64,000 nt of DNA from Paenibacillus rhizosphaerae (GTDB taxonomy: Bacteria; Bacillota; Bacilli; Paenibacillales; Paenibacillaceae). The notes under the pieces were generated by a model. That model saw only the letters and a program-made list of their open reading frames with translations, did no database searches and was not told the origin of the DNA. Positions 17,874 to 26,770 of this stretch are shown piece after piece (positions within the stretch are counted from its first letter, which is position 1; the number at the start of each line of letters is the position of its first letter). A program made the position numbers and the translations under genes. Location: positions 186,001 through 250,000 of the forward strand of contig NZ_JACHXJ010000003.1 of NCBI RefSeq assembly GCF_014192015.1, given 5' to 3'.

Positions 17874-18259
17874 CCCCTCCCTTCCGGTCCGCCCGAATCA
17901 TCCAGCAGCTTGCGCAGCTCGGCGATCTCCTCCTGCGACAGCTTCTCCTCCTTGAGAAAGTTCACCAGCAGCGGCTTGAAGGATCCGCTGTAAATGCGCT
18001 GTAAAAAGCTCTTCGTCTCCGCCCGTTGGCATTCTTCCTCCGAGACAAGCGGGGAGTATCGGTATGGGCGGCTGTCCGGATCGAACGAAGCGGCCTCTTT
18101 CGTGACGAGACGGTTCAGCAGCGTTCTGACCGTCTTGGGGCTCCAGTCCATGCGGCCGGCCAGAACGTCAATGACCTCGCCCGCCGTCAGCGGCGAGCCG
18201 GCCCACAGCACCTTCATGACCTCCCATTCGGCCTCGGAAATGACGGGAAGTTGTTTCAC
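17870..18259 (-). CDS. BlaI/MecI/CopY family transcriptional repressor
   Basis: A 129-residue winged-helix repressor: SEAEWEVMKVLW, the recognition region DWSPKTVRTLLNRLVTKE and a C-terminal dimerisation helix bundle. Relatives are inactivated by cleavage through a partner BlaR1 protease. GTG at 18259 follows AAAGGAG; upstream in-frame ATGs lack a ribosome site. Its TGA overlaps the sensor's ATG by 4 bases (ATGA), so the two are translationally coupled. Two palindromic operators lie in its own promoter region, so autorepression is expected. Confidence 0.92.
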   Translation of the reverse strand: MKQLPVISEAEWEVMKVLWAGSPLTAGEVIDVLAGRMDWSPKTVRTLLNRLVTKEAASFDPDSRPYRYSPLVSEEECQRAETKSFLQRIYSGSFKPLLVNFLKEEKLSQEEIAELRKLLDDSGGPEGRG

Positions 18260-18281
18260 CGGTATATTCTCCTTTCTTATG

Positions 18282-18338
18282 ATCACATTTGTAATCATCG
18301 CATGCATCCAATATTACACACGTAATCCAGGATGTCAA
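18282..18338 (-). promoter_or_regulatory. blaI promoter with two BlaI-type operators
   Basis: Minus strand: TTGACA (18333-18338), 16 bases, TAATAT (18311-18316). A palindrome ATTAC-ACAC-GTAAT (18313-18326) fills the space between the two boxes, and a second, ATCACATTTGTAAT (18282-18295), lies just downstream. Both resemble the known BlaI site ATTACATATGTAAT, and they are 31 bases apart, about three helical turns. Confidence 0.75.
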
Positions 18339-18383
18339 TCCGTTCTTTGCCCGGAAACATGCCGCTTGCTGAAAACACTCACA

Positions 18384-18425
18384 ACAATAGGGCGCCCCGT
18401 ATTATTTACGGGAACGCCCTATTGT
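18384..18425. terminator. Palindromic hairpin between blaI and the ABC-F gene
   Basis: ACAATAGGGCG pairs perfectly with CGCCCTATTGT, with an inner CCCGT/ACGGG stem. The T run is poor, so termination strength is uncertain. Confidence 0.6.
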
Positions 18426-18455
18426 ACTAACCGTCAGCTCGATGTGCCGCTTGAA

Positions 18456-20399
18456 TTACGCCTTGCTCTGCTCAATTCTCTCCGCCAGCTCGTTCAGATA
18501 CGTCCAGCGGTCCATCAAATGCTCCAGCTCCTGCTCGGCTTGCTGCTGCGCCTGCAGCAGCTCCTGCAGTCTGGCCGAATCGCTGAACGCGGCCTCCATC
18601 TCCTTCTGTATGCCCTCCAGCTTCTGCTCACAGGCTTCGATCAAGCCGTCGATCTGTTCGAATTCGCGCTGCTCTTTATAGCTGAATTTCAGCTTGTCCC
18701 GCGGCGCTTCTTTCGCCTGAGATGAAGGCTGGCCTCCCTCCGGGGAGGCCCCGGCCTTCTTCAGACCGTCCGTGGAGGAGCCGCCTGCGGCAGACGGCGC
18801 ATTCTTGCTCATCCATTCCGCATACTCCGTGTAAGCCCCCACATGGACGCGAATCGCCCCCTCGCCTTCGAAAGCCATAATCTTCTCTACGGTACGGTCA
18901 AGGAAGAAGCGGTCATGGGACACCGCAAAGACTACGCCCGGAAAATCGTCCAAATAATCTTCCAGCACGGACAGCGTTTGAATGTCGAGATCGTTCGTCG
19001 GCTCGTCGAGCAGAAGGACGTTCGGGGCCGACATCAGCACCCGCAGCAAATACAGGCGGCGCTTCTCTCCCCCGGACAGCTTGGAGATCGGCGTCCACTG
19101 CATAGCCGGCGGGAACAAAAAGCGCTCGAGCATTTGGGAAGCGGTGATCTGGCTGCCGTCGTCGGTCCGGATCACTTCCGCTTCCTCCTTGATGTACTCG
19201 ATCACCCGCATATTGCCGTCCATTTCCTGATGCTCCTGGGTAAAGTATCCCAGCTTGACCGTCTGACCGACTACGATTTCGCCTCCATCAGGCTCCAGCC
19301 GGCCGGCAATCAGGTTCAGCAGCGTCGATTTGCCGCTTCCGTTCGGGCCGACGATGCCGACGCGGTCGCCGGGAACGGCAATATAGCTCAGATCGCGGAT
19401 CAGCGTCCGGCCATCGGCCTTTTTGGCCAAATGTTCGATCTCGAGGATTTTCCGGCCGAGCCGGGTCGAAAGCGCAGCAATATCCACATTCCCGGCACGC
19501 TGCGGCCCCTTCTGATCCTTCAGCGCCTCAAAGCGTTCGATGCGCGCCTTCTGCTTCGTCGATCTCGCCTTGGCTCCGCGCCGGATCCAGGCCAGCTCCG
19601 TCCGCAGCAGGTTCTGGCGCTTCTGTTCGGAAGCCGCCTCCCGTTCTTCCCGCTGGGCCTTCAGCTCCAGAAAGGCCGAGTAATTGGCCTCATAGCGGTA
19701 CAGCCTGCCCTGGTCCAGCTCCAGCATGACATTCGCGACGCGGTCCAGGAAATACCGGTCGTGCGTAATCATCAGCAGCGCGCCGCGGCGCTTCTGGAGG
19801 TACTGCTCCAGCCAGGCGACCGAGTCATTGTCGATATGGTTGGTCGGCTCGTCCAGAATAAGCAGCTCGCACGGCTGGATCAAGGCGGACGCCAGCGCGA
19901 CACGCTTCCGCTGGCCGCCGGACAGCGTCCCCATCAGGGCATCAAAGCTTGAAATGCCCAGCTTGGACAGGATCGTCTTGGCTTCGCTCTCAAGCTGCCA
20001 CGCCTGGAGGGCGTCCATTTCCTGATTCAGCTTCAGGAGCTTCTGCTGCAGCGTTTCGTCCGAAGGATTCAGCTCGACCCGCTCCATCGTTTCCGTATAA
20101 TCACGGACGATCTTCATCTGCGGGTCCTGGCCCTGGAACACCTGCTGTAGCACCGTCATGCCCGGGTCAAAATCCGGATTTTGCGCCAGATAGCGGACCC
20201 GGACGCTGTTGCCGATGGAAATCTGGCCTTCGTCCAGAGGCTCAAGTCCGGCGATGACCCGCAAAAAGGTGGATTTGCCGGTGCCGTTGACGCCGATGAT
20301 TCCGATTTTATCCTGATCCGCCATCCCGAAGGACGCGTCCTCAAACAATACCTTCTCTCCGTAGCTTTTGGAGATATGTTCAACTGTCATTATGTTCAT
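18456..20399 (-). CDS. ABC-F family ATPase (Uup/YfmR-like)
   Basis: 647 residues with two ATP-binding cassettes and no membrane segments. Cassette 1 has GVNGTGKS, LSGGQ and LDEPTNHID; cassette 2 has GPNGSGKS, LSGGE and LDEPTNDLD. A charged linker lies between them, and a C-terminal coiled coil starts at about residue 570 (ABC_tran_CTD), which marks the Uup/YfmR branch. ABC-F proteins act at the ribosomal E site to relieve stalled translation, or, in resistance types, displace antibiotics. The C-terminal coiled coil favours the housekeeping type. Confidence 0.9.
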   Translation of the reverse strand: MNIMTVEHISKSYGEKVLFEDASFGMADQDKIGIIGVNGTGKSTFLRVIAGLEPLDEGQISIGNSVRVRYLAQNPDFDPGMTVLQQVFQGQDPQMKIVRDYTETMERVELNPSDETLQQKLLKLNQEMDALQAWQLESEAKTILSKLGISSFDALMGTLSGGQRKRVALASALIQPCELLILDEPTNHIDNDSVAWLEQYLQKRRGALLMITHDRYFLDRVANVMLELDQGRLYRYEANYSAFLELKAQREEREAASEQKRQNLLRTELAWIRRGAKARSTKQKARIERFEALKDQKGPQRAGNVDIAALSTRLGRKILEIEHLAKKADGRTLIRDLSYIAVPGDRVGIVGPNGSGKSTLLNLIAGRLEPDGGEIVVGQTVKLGYFTQEHQEMDGNMRVIEYIKEEAEVIRTDDGSQITASQMLERFLFPPAMQWTPISKLSGGEKRRLYLLRVLMSAPNVLLLDEPTNDLDIQTLSVLEDYLDDFPGVVFAVSHDRFFLDRTVEKIMAFEGEGAIRVHVGAYTEYAEWMSKNAPSAAGGSSTDGLKKAGASPEGGQPSSQAKEAPRDKLKFSYKEQREFEQIDGLIEACEQKLEGIQKEMEAAFSDSARLQELLQAQQQAEQELEHLMDRWTYLNELAERIEQSKA

Positions 20400-20447
20400 A
20401 ACTATTTCCCCTACTCATCCAGCGATTTTCTGTTCCTTAATATTAAC

Positions 20448-20475
20448 ACAAAAACCGCCCAAAGGCTGGGCGGCA
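20448..20475 (-). terminator. Terminator of the capA-DUF92 run
   Basis: CCGCCCA (20455-20461) pairs with TGGGCGG (20467-20473). The minus strand continues with TTTTTGTG. Just beside it, GCACTTTAAGC occurs twice in direct repeat (20573-20583 and 20587-20597). Confidence 0.8.
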
Positions 20476-20614
20476 TGTATGCTACGCTTCTATCAGATAT
20501 TGAGAGCGTGTTGTCCAGGGCGAACTGCACCTTCCCAGACGGCGGGGTAAACGCGGAAGCGGGCTGGCTTAAGCACTTTAAGCAAAGCACTTTAAGCCCT
20601 TTGAGCTCCCGGAT

Positions 20615-21424
20615 TCATGGGAAAAGCAGCAGCGCGGCAGCGAGGGCAGCTCCCCCTCCGATGAAGGAAGAGACGACATTGACGGCGTCGTTGTTCATGA
20701 ACCGCCATCCGCCCATACGCCGGGTCCTGCTTCCGCAGTGCGTCATGACCTCGACCTCTTTGCCGCACACCGGGCACTTATACATGATCTGTACGGATGC
20801 GCCAAGGATGGAATCGGCGAAAGCCCCGGCCAATCCGCCGACTATCCCCAGCACCAAAGCCAAGGCCAGCGAATGGGTGGCCGTCCCGGACAGCCGTTCA
20901 AACAGCCAGGCGAAGAGGCCGATCAGCGCTCCTCCTCCCGCGGCGGCGGTGCTGCCCAGCAGCGACACCCCTCCCGACGTACCGGGAGGGAGCACGCGCC
21001 CGTTCAGGACCGAACGAGGCGGCTTGCGGCTGAGGCTGCCCAGCTCCGTGGCCCAAGTGTCGGCCGTTACCGCCGCCATGACGCCAATGAAGGCGAACAC
21101 CCAGTCCTCATGCGGCCAGAAGGCATTCAGCAAGCATAGCAGCATGCCGGCACCCCCGTTGGCCAGCACTTGTCCGGCGTCCCGGTTGCCCGTTTTGGCG
21201 TAGGATTTTTCCAGCTCGGCCTTCCGGCTTGCCTTCACCTTGGACAGCGCCGATGAGCTGATAAAAAAGACGAGCAGGGTGCCAAACCACAACAGATTCC
21301 CCGCTCCAAAATAAATCGTTCCCATAACAAAGGCGCAGACCGCTCCCGATATGGTGAGCGACCGCTTCCAGTACGCAGCCCCGGCGACAACGAGCGCGCA
21401 CAGCGCCCCGATGATCCACATCAT
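20615..21424 (-). CDS. DUF92 family membrane protein (TMEM19/VTE6-like)
   Basis: 269 residues, about six membrane segments. Family motifs are GNLLWFGTLLVFFISSSALSK, QVLANGG, TADTWATELG and DSILGAS. A Cys pair (CPVC) and HCG in the loop near residue 215 may bind a metal. Plant relatives phosphorylate phytyl phosphate; in bacteria the substrate is unproven, though a prenyl-phosphate kinase role is possible. The ribosome site is weak and the gene begins 6 bases after the FAH-family gene, so it depends on upstream translation. Confidence 0.85.
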   Translation of the reverse strand: MMWIIGALCALVVAGAAYWKRSLTISGAVCAFVMGTIYFGAGNLLWFGTLLVFFISSSALSKVKASRKAELEKSYAKTGNRDAGQVLANGGAGMLLCLLNAFWPHEDWVFAFIGVMAAVTADTWATELGSLSRKPPRSVLNGRVLPPGTSGGVSLLGSTAAAGGGALIGLFAWLFERLSGTATHSLALALVLGIVGGLAGAFADSILGASVQIMYKCPVCGKEVEVMTHCGSRTRRMGGWRFMNNDAVNVVSSFIGGGAALAAALLLFP

Positions 21425-21430
21425 GGCGAT

Positions 21431-22045
21431 TTAGCCGATGCGGCAGCTTCCCAGCTGCTCCTCGCCCCAGCCTAGAGCGAACGTATCGCCTTCGGATGCC
21501 GGGCCGACGCCGGCCGGCGTACCGGTGAAAATCACGTCGCCTTCACCCAGCCCGTAATGAACGCCGATATAATCCACAATTTCCTGCAGGGAGAAAATCA
21601 TGTCCCGCGCATTGCCGCGCTGCACTTCCTCATTATTTTTCAAAACGGTGAAATCCTTCTCCGTCACGCTGCCGGTTCCCGGAAAAGGAATGAAGCCCGT
21701 GATGGGAGCGGAATTTTTAAACCCTTTGGCCGCCGTCCACGGGTGGCCCTTCTTCTTGATGACCGACTGCACGTCTCTCAGCGTAAAATCGATGCCGAGT
21801 GCCATTTGGTCCACCAGATCATCCACCACGGACCCAGGCTCATAATCACGCGCGATGCGGATGACGATTTCGCCTTCGTAATGAACCTCCCCCTGATCCT
21901 TCGGGAGGGCGAGCACGGCGTCCTCAAGCGGAACGACCGCGTGGGACGGCTTCATGAAGATCATCGGCTCGGTCGGGACCTCGTTGCCGAGCTCGGCGGC
22001 GTGCAGTTTGTAATTTCGGCCAACACAGTATACGTTACGAATCAT
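21431..22045 (-). CDS. Fumarylacetoacetate hydrolase family protein
   Basis: 204 residues, a single FAH domain: RNYKLHAAELG, MIFMKPSHAV, HYEGEIVIRI (metal-binding Glu residues), FTLRDVQSVIKKKGHPWTAAK, and GDVIFTGTPAGVGP. Members are Mg2+-dependent hydrolases or decarboxylases of beta-keto acids, such as oxaloacetate or acylpyruvate; this one resembles the YisK/acylpyruvase group. I use the ATG at 22045, eight bases from AAGG. The substrate is unknown. It lies between GDPD and DUF92 genes on the same strand. Confidence 0.88.
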   Translation of the reverse strand: MIRNVYCVGRNYKLHAAELGNEVPTEPMIFMKPSHAVVPLEDAVLALPKDQGEVHYEGEIVIRIARDYEPGSVVDDLVDQMALGIDFTLRDVQSVIKKKGHPWTAAKGFKNSAPITGFIPFPGTGSVTEKDFTVLKNNEEVQRGNARDMIFSLQEIVDYIGVHYGLGEGDVIFTGTPAGVGPASEGDTFALGWGEEQLGSCRIG

Positions 22046-22134
22046 CTCGATCATCCTTTGCTATGATGGATTAGGTGTTGCACCCGAACAGGGCGGTAAT
22101 CGTTGCGAAGTTCGAGCATTGCCGGGTTTTTCGG

Positions 22135-22863
22135 TCAGCCGGGAAAGGTTTTCCGCCAAACGTCCGGCCGGTTGGTACAGATCAATATTTCGGGCGACAT
22201 CGCTGCGATCCTTTTCATGCCTTTGGCGTCATCGATCGTCCAGGCCATGACCGTAATGCCTTCGAAGATCAGCAGCGACGCCAGGCCCGTATCGAGATTA
22301 GGGTGACCGATCGACAGGAACGAGCACTGCAACGCCTTAAGGCGCGAAGGCAGATCCTTGGGCCTGCCGTCGAGGATCAGCCCCGTCTTGAACGCTTGGT
22401 TGATCTCCTTCACCCGCTGCAGCGCACCGGTGTCAAACGAAGTGATCACCACGTCCTGCTCCATATGATAGCGCGATACGCGTTCGAGCACCGCCTGCTC
22501 CAGTCCCGGATACATATTGCCGGATGTTTTCAGTTCGATGTTCAATCGGACCCTGCCGCAGCTTAGGCGAAGTACTTCGTCCAGGGAGGGAATGCGTTCT
22601 CCTTGAAAAGCGCGCCCTTTCCAGCTTCCCGCGTCCAGCCGCTGCAGCTGCTGCCACGTATGGTCTTTGACCCTGCCGCTGCCGTTGGTCGTCCGGTCCA
22701 GGCTGAAATCGTGAATGACGACGGGGATTCCGTCGGCGGTCAGCTGCGTGTCGATTTCCATCCATTGGACGTAAGGCTCCGCCATCGCCATCCGAAAAGC
22801 CGCCATCGTGTTCTCCGGCGCCTTGCCGGAAAATCCCCGATGAGCCACACACAGGTTGTTCAT
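22135..22863 (-). CDS. Glycerophosphodiester phosphodiesterase
   Basis: 242 residues of the GDPD TIM barrel: AHRGFSGKAPENT (catalytic His and Glu), MEIDTQLTADGIPVVIHD, LNIELK, and AWTIDD near the end. It hydrolyses glycerophosphodiesters to glycerol 3-phosphate and an alcohol. No signal peptide, so cytoplasmic (UgpQ-like). It follows capA by 29 bases. Confidence 0.92.
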   Translation of the reverse strand: MNNLCVAHRGFSGKAPENTMAAFRMAMAEPYVQWMEIDTQLTADGIPVVIHDFSLDRTTNGSGRVKDHTWQQLQRLDAGSWKGRAFQGERIPSLDEVLRLSCGRVRLNIELKTSGNMYPGLEQAVLERVSRYHMEQDVVITSFDTGALQRVKEINQAFKTGLILDGRPKDLPSRLKALQCSFLSIGHPNLDTGLASLLIFEGITVMAWTIDDAKGMKRIAAMSPEILICTNRPDVWRKTFPG

Positions 22864-22892
22864 TCCCTCTCCCTCGCTCTCCTAAGTTATGG

Positions 22893-24374
22893 TCAACGTG
22901 CCGAGCCAGTCGTTACGGTCCCGTCGCCGGATACCCGGACGCCCCCAATGGACAGCTGCTGCATTTCCTGCATCAGCTTCTTCCCTTCGTCGGGTGTCAT
23001 CGGAACCGGCTGGCCCAGCTCCGTCTTGTAAGGGATCAGTTTCATGCCGCATCCGCCCTCCGGCCGGCAGGACGCCTCAAATACCGCGGTTTTCCAGGTC
23101 GCCGGTACGGTTGATTTGGTGAAAATGAAGTTGCCCGTACTATAAGCAATCCATTTGCCCTTGTACTGCTCCAGCCCCTGCAGCACATGCGGATGCGCTC
23201 CGATGATCAGATCGGCGCCCGCATCGACGAAAGCGTGGGCCAGCGCCTTCTGGTTGGCATCCGGCGTGCTCTGCCGCTCGATGCCCCAGTGTGCCATCAC
23301 AATGACCAAATCGGCGTTTTTGCGGGCTTCGGCAATGGATTTCAGCACCTCGGGAGCCTGCCCGTAAGCACTGGCCACACCCGGTTTACTGGTACCCGCG
23401 GCCCAGCTCGATTCCGGGTACACGCGGCTGGCACCGACAAGCGCCACCTTCATGCCTTTTATAGAGAAGTATTCCGGCGCGTAGGCACGAGCTGCGTTCT
23501 TCCCTGCACCGACATACTTAATGCCGCTGGCACCCAGGTGGGTGACTGTATCCAGCAGCCCTTCCTCTCCCTGGTCCAGGATGTGGTTGTTGGCGAGCGT
23601 GACGGCGTCCATGCCTGCGGCGCGCAGCGCATCGAGCGCCTTAGGGGATGATTTAAAAACATACGTTTTGTTTTTGGCCCCGACGCCGCGGGTGGTGACC
23701 GGTGTCTCCAGATTTCCCAGCGTCAGGTCGTCCTTCTTAAACAGATCCCCCAAATATGTAAAGGGGTATGAATAACCCTTGCTTTCAAGCAGCGTTTCCA
23801 CTTTGCCCGAAAAAATCATATCGCCCACAAAATGAATGCGAATCGTTTGGCCGGACGGCGCATCCGACGTCCCTCCGGAAGCCGCTTTCTCCGGGATTTG
23901 ATCCTGCTGCGGCTTGGCTTTGCCGGAATCGGAATTCTTTCCCGTCTCCTGCTTTCCTTCTTGTTCAGCCTGCTTACTCCCGTTTCCTGCAGGCTGGTCC
24001 TGCTGCGCGCCGACAGTCTCCTGATCCGGCGGTGTTCCCGTTTGATCCGGTGGAGGCGGATCCGCAGCTTCCTCCGCGGGTTGTTCCGAAGACGTCTCCG
24101 GACCGGAATTTCCCGCCTCTTCTCCGCTTCCCGGCACCGCTCCTTGCCGTTCATCAGTCTGCTGCTCTGCAGTCTGCCCTGCGGTCTGATGTTCAGGATT
24201 GCGGGACTCCTGCGCGGAGCCGCCCGTATGCGCCTTTTGTGTCAACAAATAATATCCAATAAGTAGTACAATGACGGCAAGCAAGCCGAGATTTACGTAT
24301 CCCCACGTCCGCCCCTGCCTTTTTCGCCTGGCTTTTTTTCCAGTCTGGTGTTTCTGTGATCTTGGCGGGTACAT
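22893..24374 (-). CDS. CapA family (poly-gamma-glutamate capsule type) membrane-anchored protein
   Basis: 493 residues. A basic N-terminus (KKARRKRQGR) is followed by one membrane helix (about 27-44), a long Glu/Gln/Pro/Gly-rich spacer (about 50-175), then a CapA-type metallophosphoesterase domain with IHFVGDMIFSG, NLETPVTTRG, LANNHILDQG, VIMAHWGIE and IGAHPHVLQG (metal ligands). The domain therefore faces outside. In the PGA system CapA assists polymer export, but no capB or capC is nearby, so a different envelope role is likely. ATG follows GAGGGG. First gene of a likely four-gene run. Confidence 0.88.
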   Translation of the reverse strand: MYPPRSQKHQTGKKARRKRQGRTWGYVNLGLLAVIVLLIGYYLLTQKAHTGGSAQESRNPEHQTAGQTAEQQTDERQGAVPGSGEEAGNSGPETSSEQPAEEAADPPPPDQTGTPPDQETVGAQQDQPAGNGSKQAEQEGKQETGKNSDSGKAKPQQDQIPEKAASGGTSDAPSGQTIRIHFVGDMIFSGKVETLLESKGYSYPFTYLGDLFKKDDLTLGNLETPVTTRGVGAKNKTYVFKSSPKALDALRAAGMDAVTLANNHILDQGEEGLLDTVTHLGASGIKYVGAGKNAARAYAPEYFSIKGMKVALVGASRVYPESSWAAGTSKPGVASAYGQAPEVLKSIAEARKNADLVIVMAHWGIERQSTPDANQKALAHAFVDAGADLIIGAHPHVLQGLEQYKGKWIAYSTGNFIFTKSTVPATWKTAVFEASCRPEGGCGMKLIPYKTELGQPVPMTPDEGKKLMQEMQQLSIGGVRVSGDGTVTTGSAR

Positions 24375-24461
24375 GATTCACCCCTCATAACGATTTTTCT
24401 AAAATAATGCGGCCCTCCCCTGAAAGCCCACTCCATTATATCAGGTTCCCGGGAACAAATA

Positions 24462-24489
24462 GAACCCCCGGTCCATGACGCGGGGGTTC
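24462..24489 (-). terminator. Terminator of hemE-hemH
   Basis: GAACCCCCG pairs with CGGGGGTTC around a 10-base loop. The T run is weak (TATTTG). Confidence 0.7.
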
Positions 24490-24525
24490 GTCTTCACTAT
24501 AGAGATGCCGTCTTTTTCGAGATGA

Positions 24526-25476
24526 TTACTCCGCCCGGCCCATTTCCCACTGCCCGATCACCGCATCGGCCAGCGTCTGCATATAGAGCGGATCGCTGTT
24601 CAGAGAATCGATCCGCATCAGCCGCAGATCCAGCTCCTTCGCGACCTGCTGGGCTTCGATGTCCAGATCGTACAGCACTTCGAGGTGGTCGGACACGAAA
24701 CCGATCGGAGCGACCAGCACGTCCTCGACTTCTTCTTTGCTCAGGTTGCGGAGCGTGTCCAGGATATCCGGTCCGAGCCATGGCTCGGCGGTACGGCCCG
24801 CACTCTGCCAGGCAAACTGCCAGGAAGTGATGCCAGCCTTCTCCGCCACCGCGCGGGAAGTTTCCAGAAGCTGCTCCGGATACGGATCGCCCAGCTCCAA
24901 AATTTTCTCCGGCAGGCTGTGGGCGCTGAAGAGCACGCGCACTTTGCTCCGGTCCGCACCGGCTTCTTCAAACAAGGCCAGTTTTTCGTTCACGCGGCGG
25001 GTAAAAGCCTCGATCAGCTGCGGATGCATGTGGTAGCTTTGCACAAAGGTCATCTCAACCCCAACCTCGTCAGCTTTCGCTTTGGCGCGCTTCATATAGC
25101 TTCCGACACTCATGGTCGAGTAGTGCGGCGCCAATACGATCCCGACCGCTTTGCTAATGCCGTCCTTAGCCATCGCCTCCACGCCGTCCTCAATGAACGG
25201 GGAAGCATGCTTCAAGCCTTGATAGCAGACGAATTCCATGTCGGGATGGCGCCCGTCCCGGTTCAGAGTTTCCTGCAGGCTGGCCACCTGCCGGTTGGTG
25301 TTCTCCCGGAGCGGGAATACGCCGCCCACGATCGCCTCATAACGGTCGACCAGCTCTTTGAGCTGCTCCGGCGAAGGGGCATGCCCTCTGCGGATATGCG
25401 TGTAATACGCCTCAATGCCTTCCATGCTCTCCGGTGTGCCATAAGACATCACCAGTACGCCTACTTTATTTTTCAC
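24526..25476 (-). CDS. hemH: Ferrochelatase (coproporphyrin III type in Firmicutes)
   Basis: 316 residues. It inserts Fe2+ into the porphyrin; in Firmicutes the natural substrate is coproporphyrin III (CpfC). The motifs are VMSYGTPESMEGIEAYYTHI, the catalytic His in FSAHSLPEK, WQSAGRT.PWLGPD, and the acidic GFVSDHLEVLYDLD. The length matches the soluble Bacillus enzyme. It follows hemE by 52 bases. A hemY gene, the usual third member of the Bacillus hemEHY operon, does not follow here; capA does. Confidence 0.95.
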   Translation of the reverse strand: MKNKVGVLVMSYGTPESMEGIEAYYTHIRRGHAPSPEQLKELVDRYEAIVGGVFPLRENTNRQVASLQETLNRDGRHPDMEFVCYQGLKHASPFIEDGVEAMAKDGISKAVGIVLAPHYSTMSVGSYMKRAKAKADEVGVEMTFVQSYHMHPQLIEAFTRRVNEKLALFEEAGADRSKVRVLFSAHSLPEKILELGDPYPEQLLETSRAVAEKAGITSWQFAWQSAGRTAEPWLGPDILDTLRNLSKEEVEDVLVAPIGFVSDHLEVLYDLDIEAQQVAKELDLRLMRIDSLNSDPLYMQTLADAVIGQWEMGRAE

Positions 25477-25528
25477 GAAACGATCACCTCTTCTTTATAT
25501 ATCGGTTCTTGCATGAAGAAAGGGTCTC

Positions 25529-26569
25529 CTAGCGGAGAAGGGATGCCGAGTATTCATGAATATATTCCGTCAATTCCTTCAGCTTATCCAGCGAAGCTTC
25601 GGGGAACAGGCCGTGGCCCAGGTTGAAAATATAACCCGGCTCCTGAACCCCTTGATCGATAATCTCTTTGGCATACTTCTTGATGACGTCCATCGGGGCA
25701 GTCAGGACATAAGGGTCCAGGTTGCCCTGAACGGCGAATTTCCCGCCGGTCCGCTTCCGTCCCTCGGCAATCGATACTCTCCAGTCGAGCCCGATCACGT
25801 TCGCTTGCAGCTCCTTCAGCGTCGGCAGAAGCTCGCCAGAGCTGACGCCTGGGAAATAGATTTTCGGTACATGTAAATCTGAAAGTTCGGCAAAGATACG
25901 GGTAATGGTAGGCAGTACGAATTTCTCGAAATCCAGCGGCGCCAGCGCCCCTACCCAGCTGTCAAACAGCTGGAACGCCTTCCCGCCGTTTTTGATATGC
26001 GCACGCACATAGGTTATGACCATGTCGCCCAGTTTGTTCATCAGCTGATGCCAAACTTCGGGCTGGCTGTACATCATCGTTTTGGTAAGAATATAGCTTT
26101 TCGAAGGACGCCCTTCGATCAGATAGCTGGCAATGGTAAACGGAGCTCCGGCAAACGTAATCAGCGGAACGTCCAGCTCCTTGTCCAGAATGCGGATCGT
26201 CTCCATGATGTGGCTGAGATCCTTGTCTACATCGATCGGACGCAGGCGCTCCACGTCTGCCGCGGTCCGGATCGGAGTGTCGATCACGGGCCCGATATTT
26301 TTTACGATATCAAAATCGACCCCCAGGGATGCGACCGGATTCATAATATCCGAATACAGAATGGCCGCGTCCACACCAAGCTTGCGCACGGGCATCATCG
26401 TTATTTCGGCCGCGAGCTCGGGTTGGCGGCAAATTTCCAGGAGCGAATATTTCTCTTTGATCTTGCGGTATTCCGGATCATAGCGACCCGCCTGTCTCAT
26501 ATACCAAACAGGAACATGGCTGACTTCCTGCTTGTAGCTGGCGCGGATCAACGTATCGTTATAGGTCAC
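25529..26569 (-). CDS. hemE: Uroporphyrinogen decarboxylase
   Basis: 346 residues. It removes four carboxyls from uroporphyrinogen III to give coproporphyrinogen III. The signature PVWYMRQAGRYDPEY is at the N-terminus, with ILYSDIMNP, GAPFTIASYLIEG, and the C-terminal GYIFNLGHG. The GTG start at 26569 has GGAGG six to seven bases upstream. First gene of the heme pair. Confidence 0.95.
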   Translation of the reverse strand: MTYNDTLIRASYKQEVSHVPVWYMRQAGRYDPEYRKIKEKYSLLEICRQPELAAEITMMPVRKLGVDAAILYSDIMNPVASLGVDFDIVKNIGPVIDTPIRTAADVERLRPIDVDKDLSHIMETIRILDKELDVPLITFAGAPFTIASYLIEGRPSKSYILTKTMMYSQPEVWHQLMNKLGDMVITYVRAHIKNGGKAFQLFDSWVGALAPLDFEKFVLPTITRIFAELSDLHVPKIYFPGVSSGELLPTLKELQANVIGLDWRVSIAEGRKRTGGKFAVQGNLDPYVLTAPMDVIKKYAKEIIDQGVQEPGYIFNLGHGLFPEASLDKLKELTEYIHEYSASLLR

Positions 26570-26605
26570 GAATAGGCCTCCATATCTATAAATTCTCTGA
26601 TTTCT

Positions 26606-26634
26606 ATTATGCCCTTTTTAAAAGTAAGTAACAA
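26606..26634 (-). promoter_or_regulatory. Sigma-A promoter of hemE-hemH
   Basis: Minus strand: TTGTTA, 17 bases, CATAAT, about 40 bases before the GTG start. Confidence 0.65.
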
Positions 26635-26770
26635 CCGCCGCACCCTGACATCTGATGACAATCGTATGACATCTTTAACATAAGACATTCAGGAAATGTG
26701 CTATACTGGTGAAACTGTGTTTTTTTCAATCATTCATTTTCAGTCAACTTAGAAAGGAAGTGAAAGCACA

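Noticed and set aside
22893..24374. Poly-gamma-glutamate capsule locus
   Set aside because: Only the CapA-like protein is present; no capB, capC or capE lies near.
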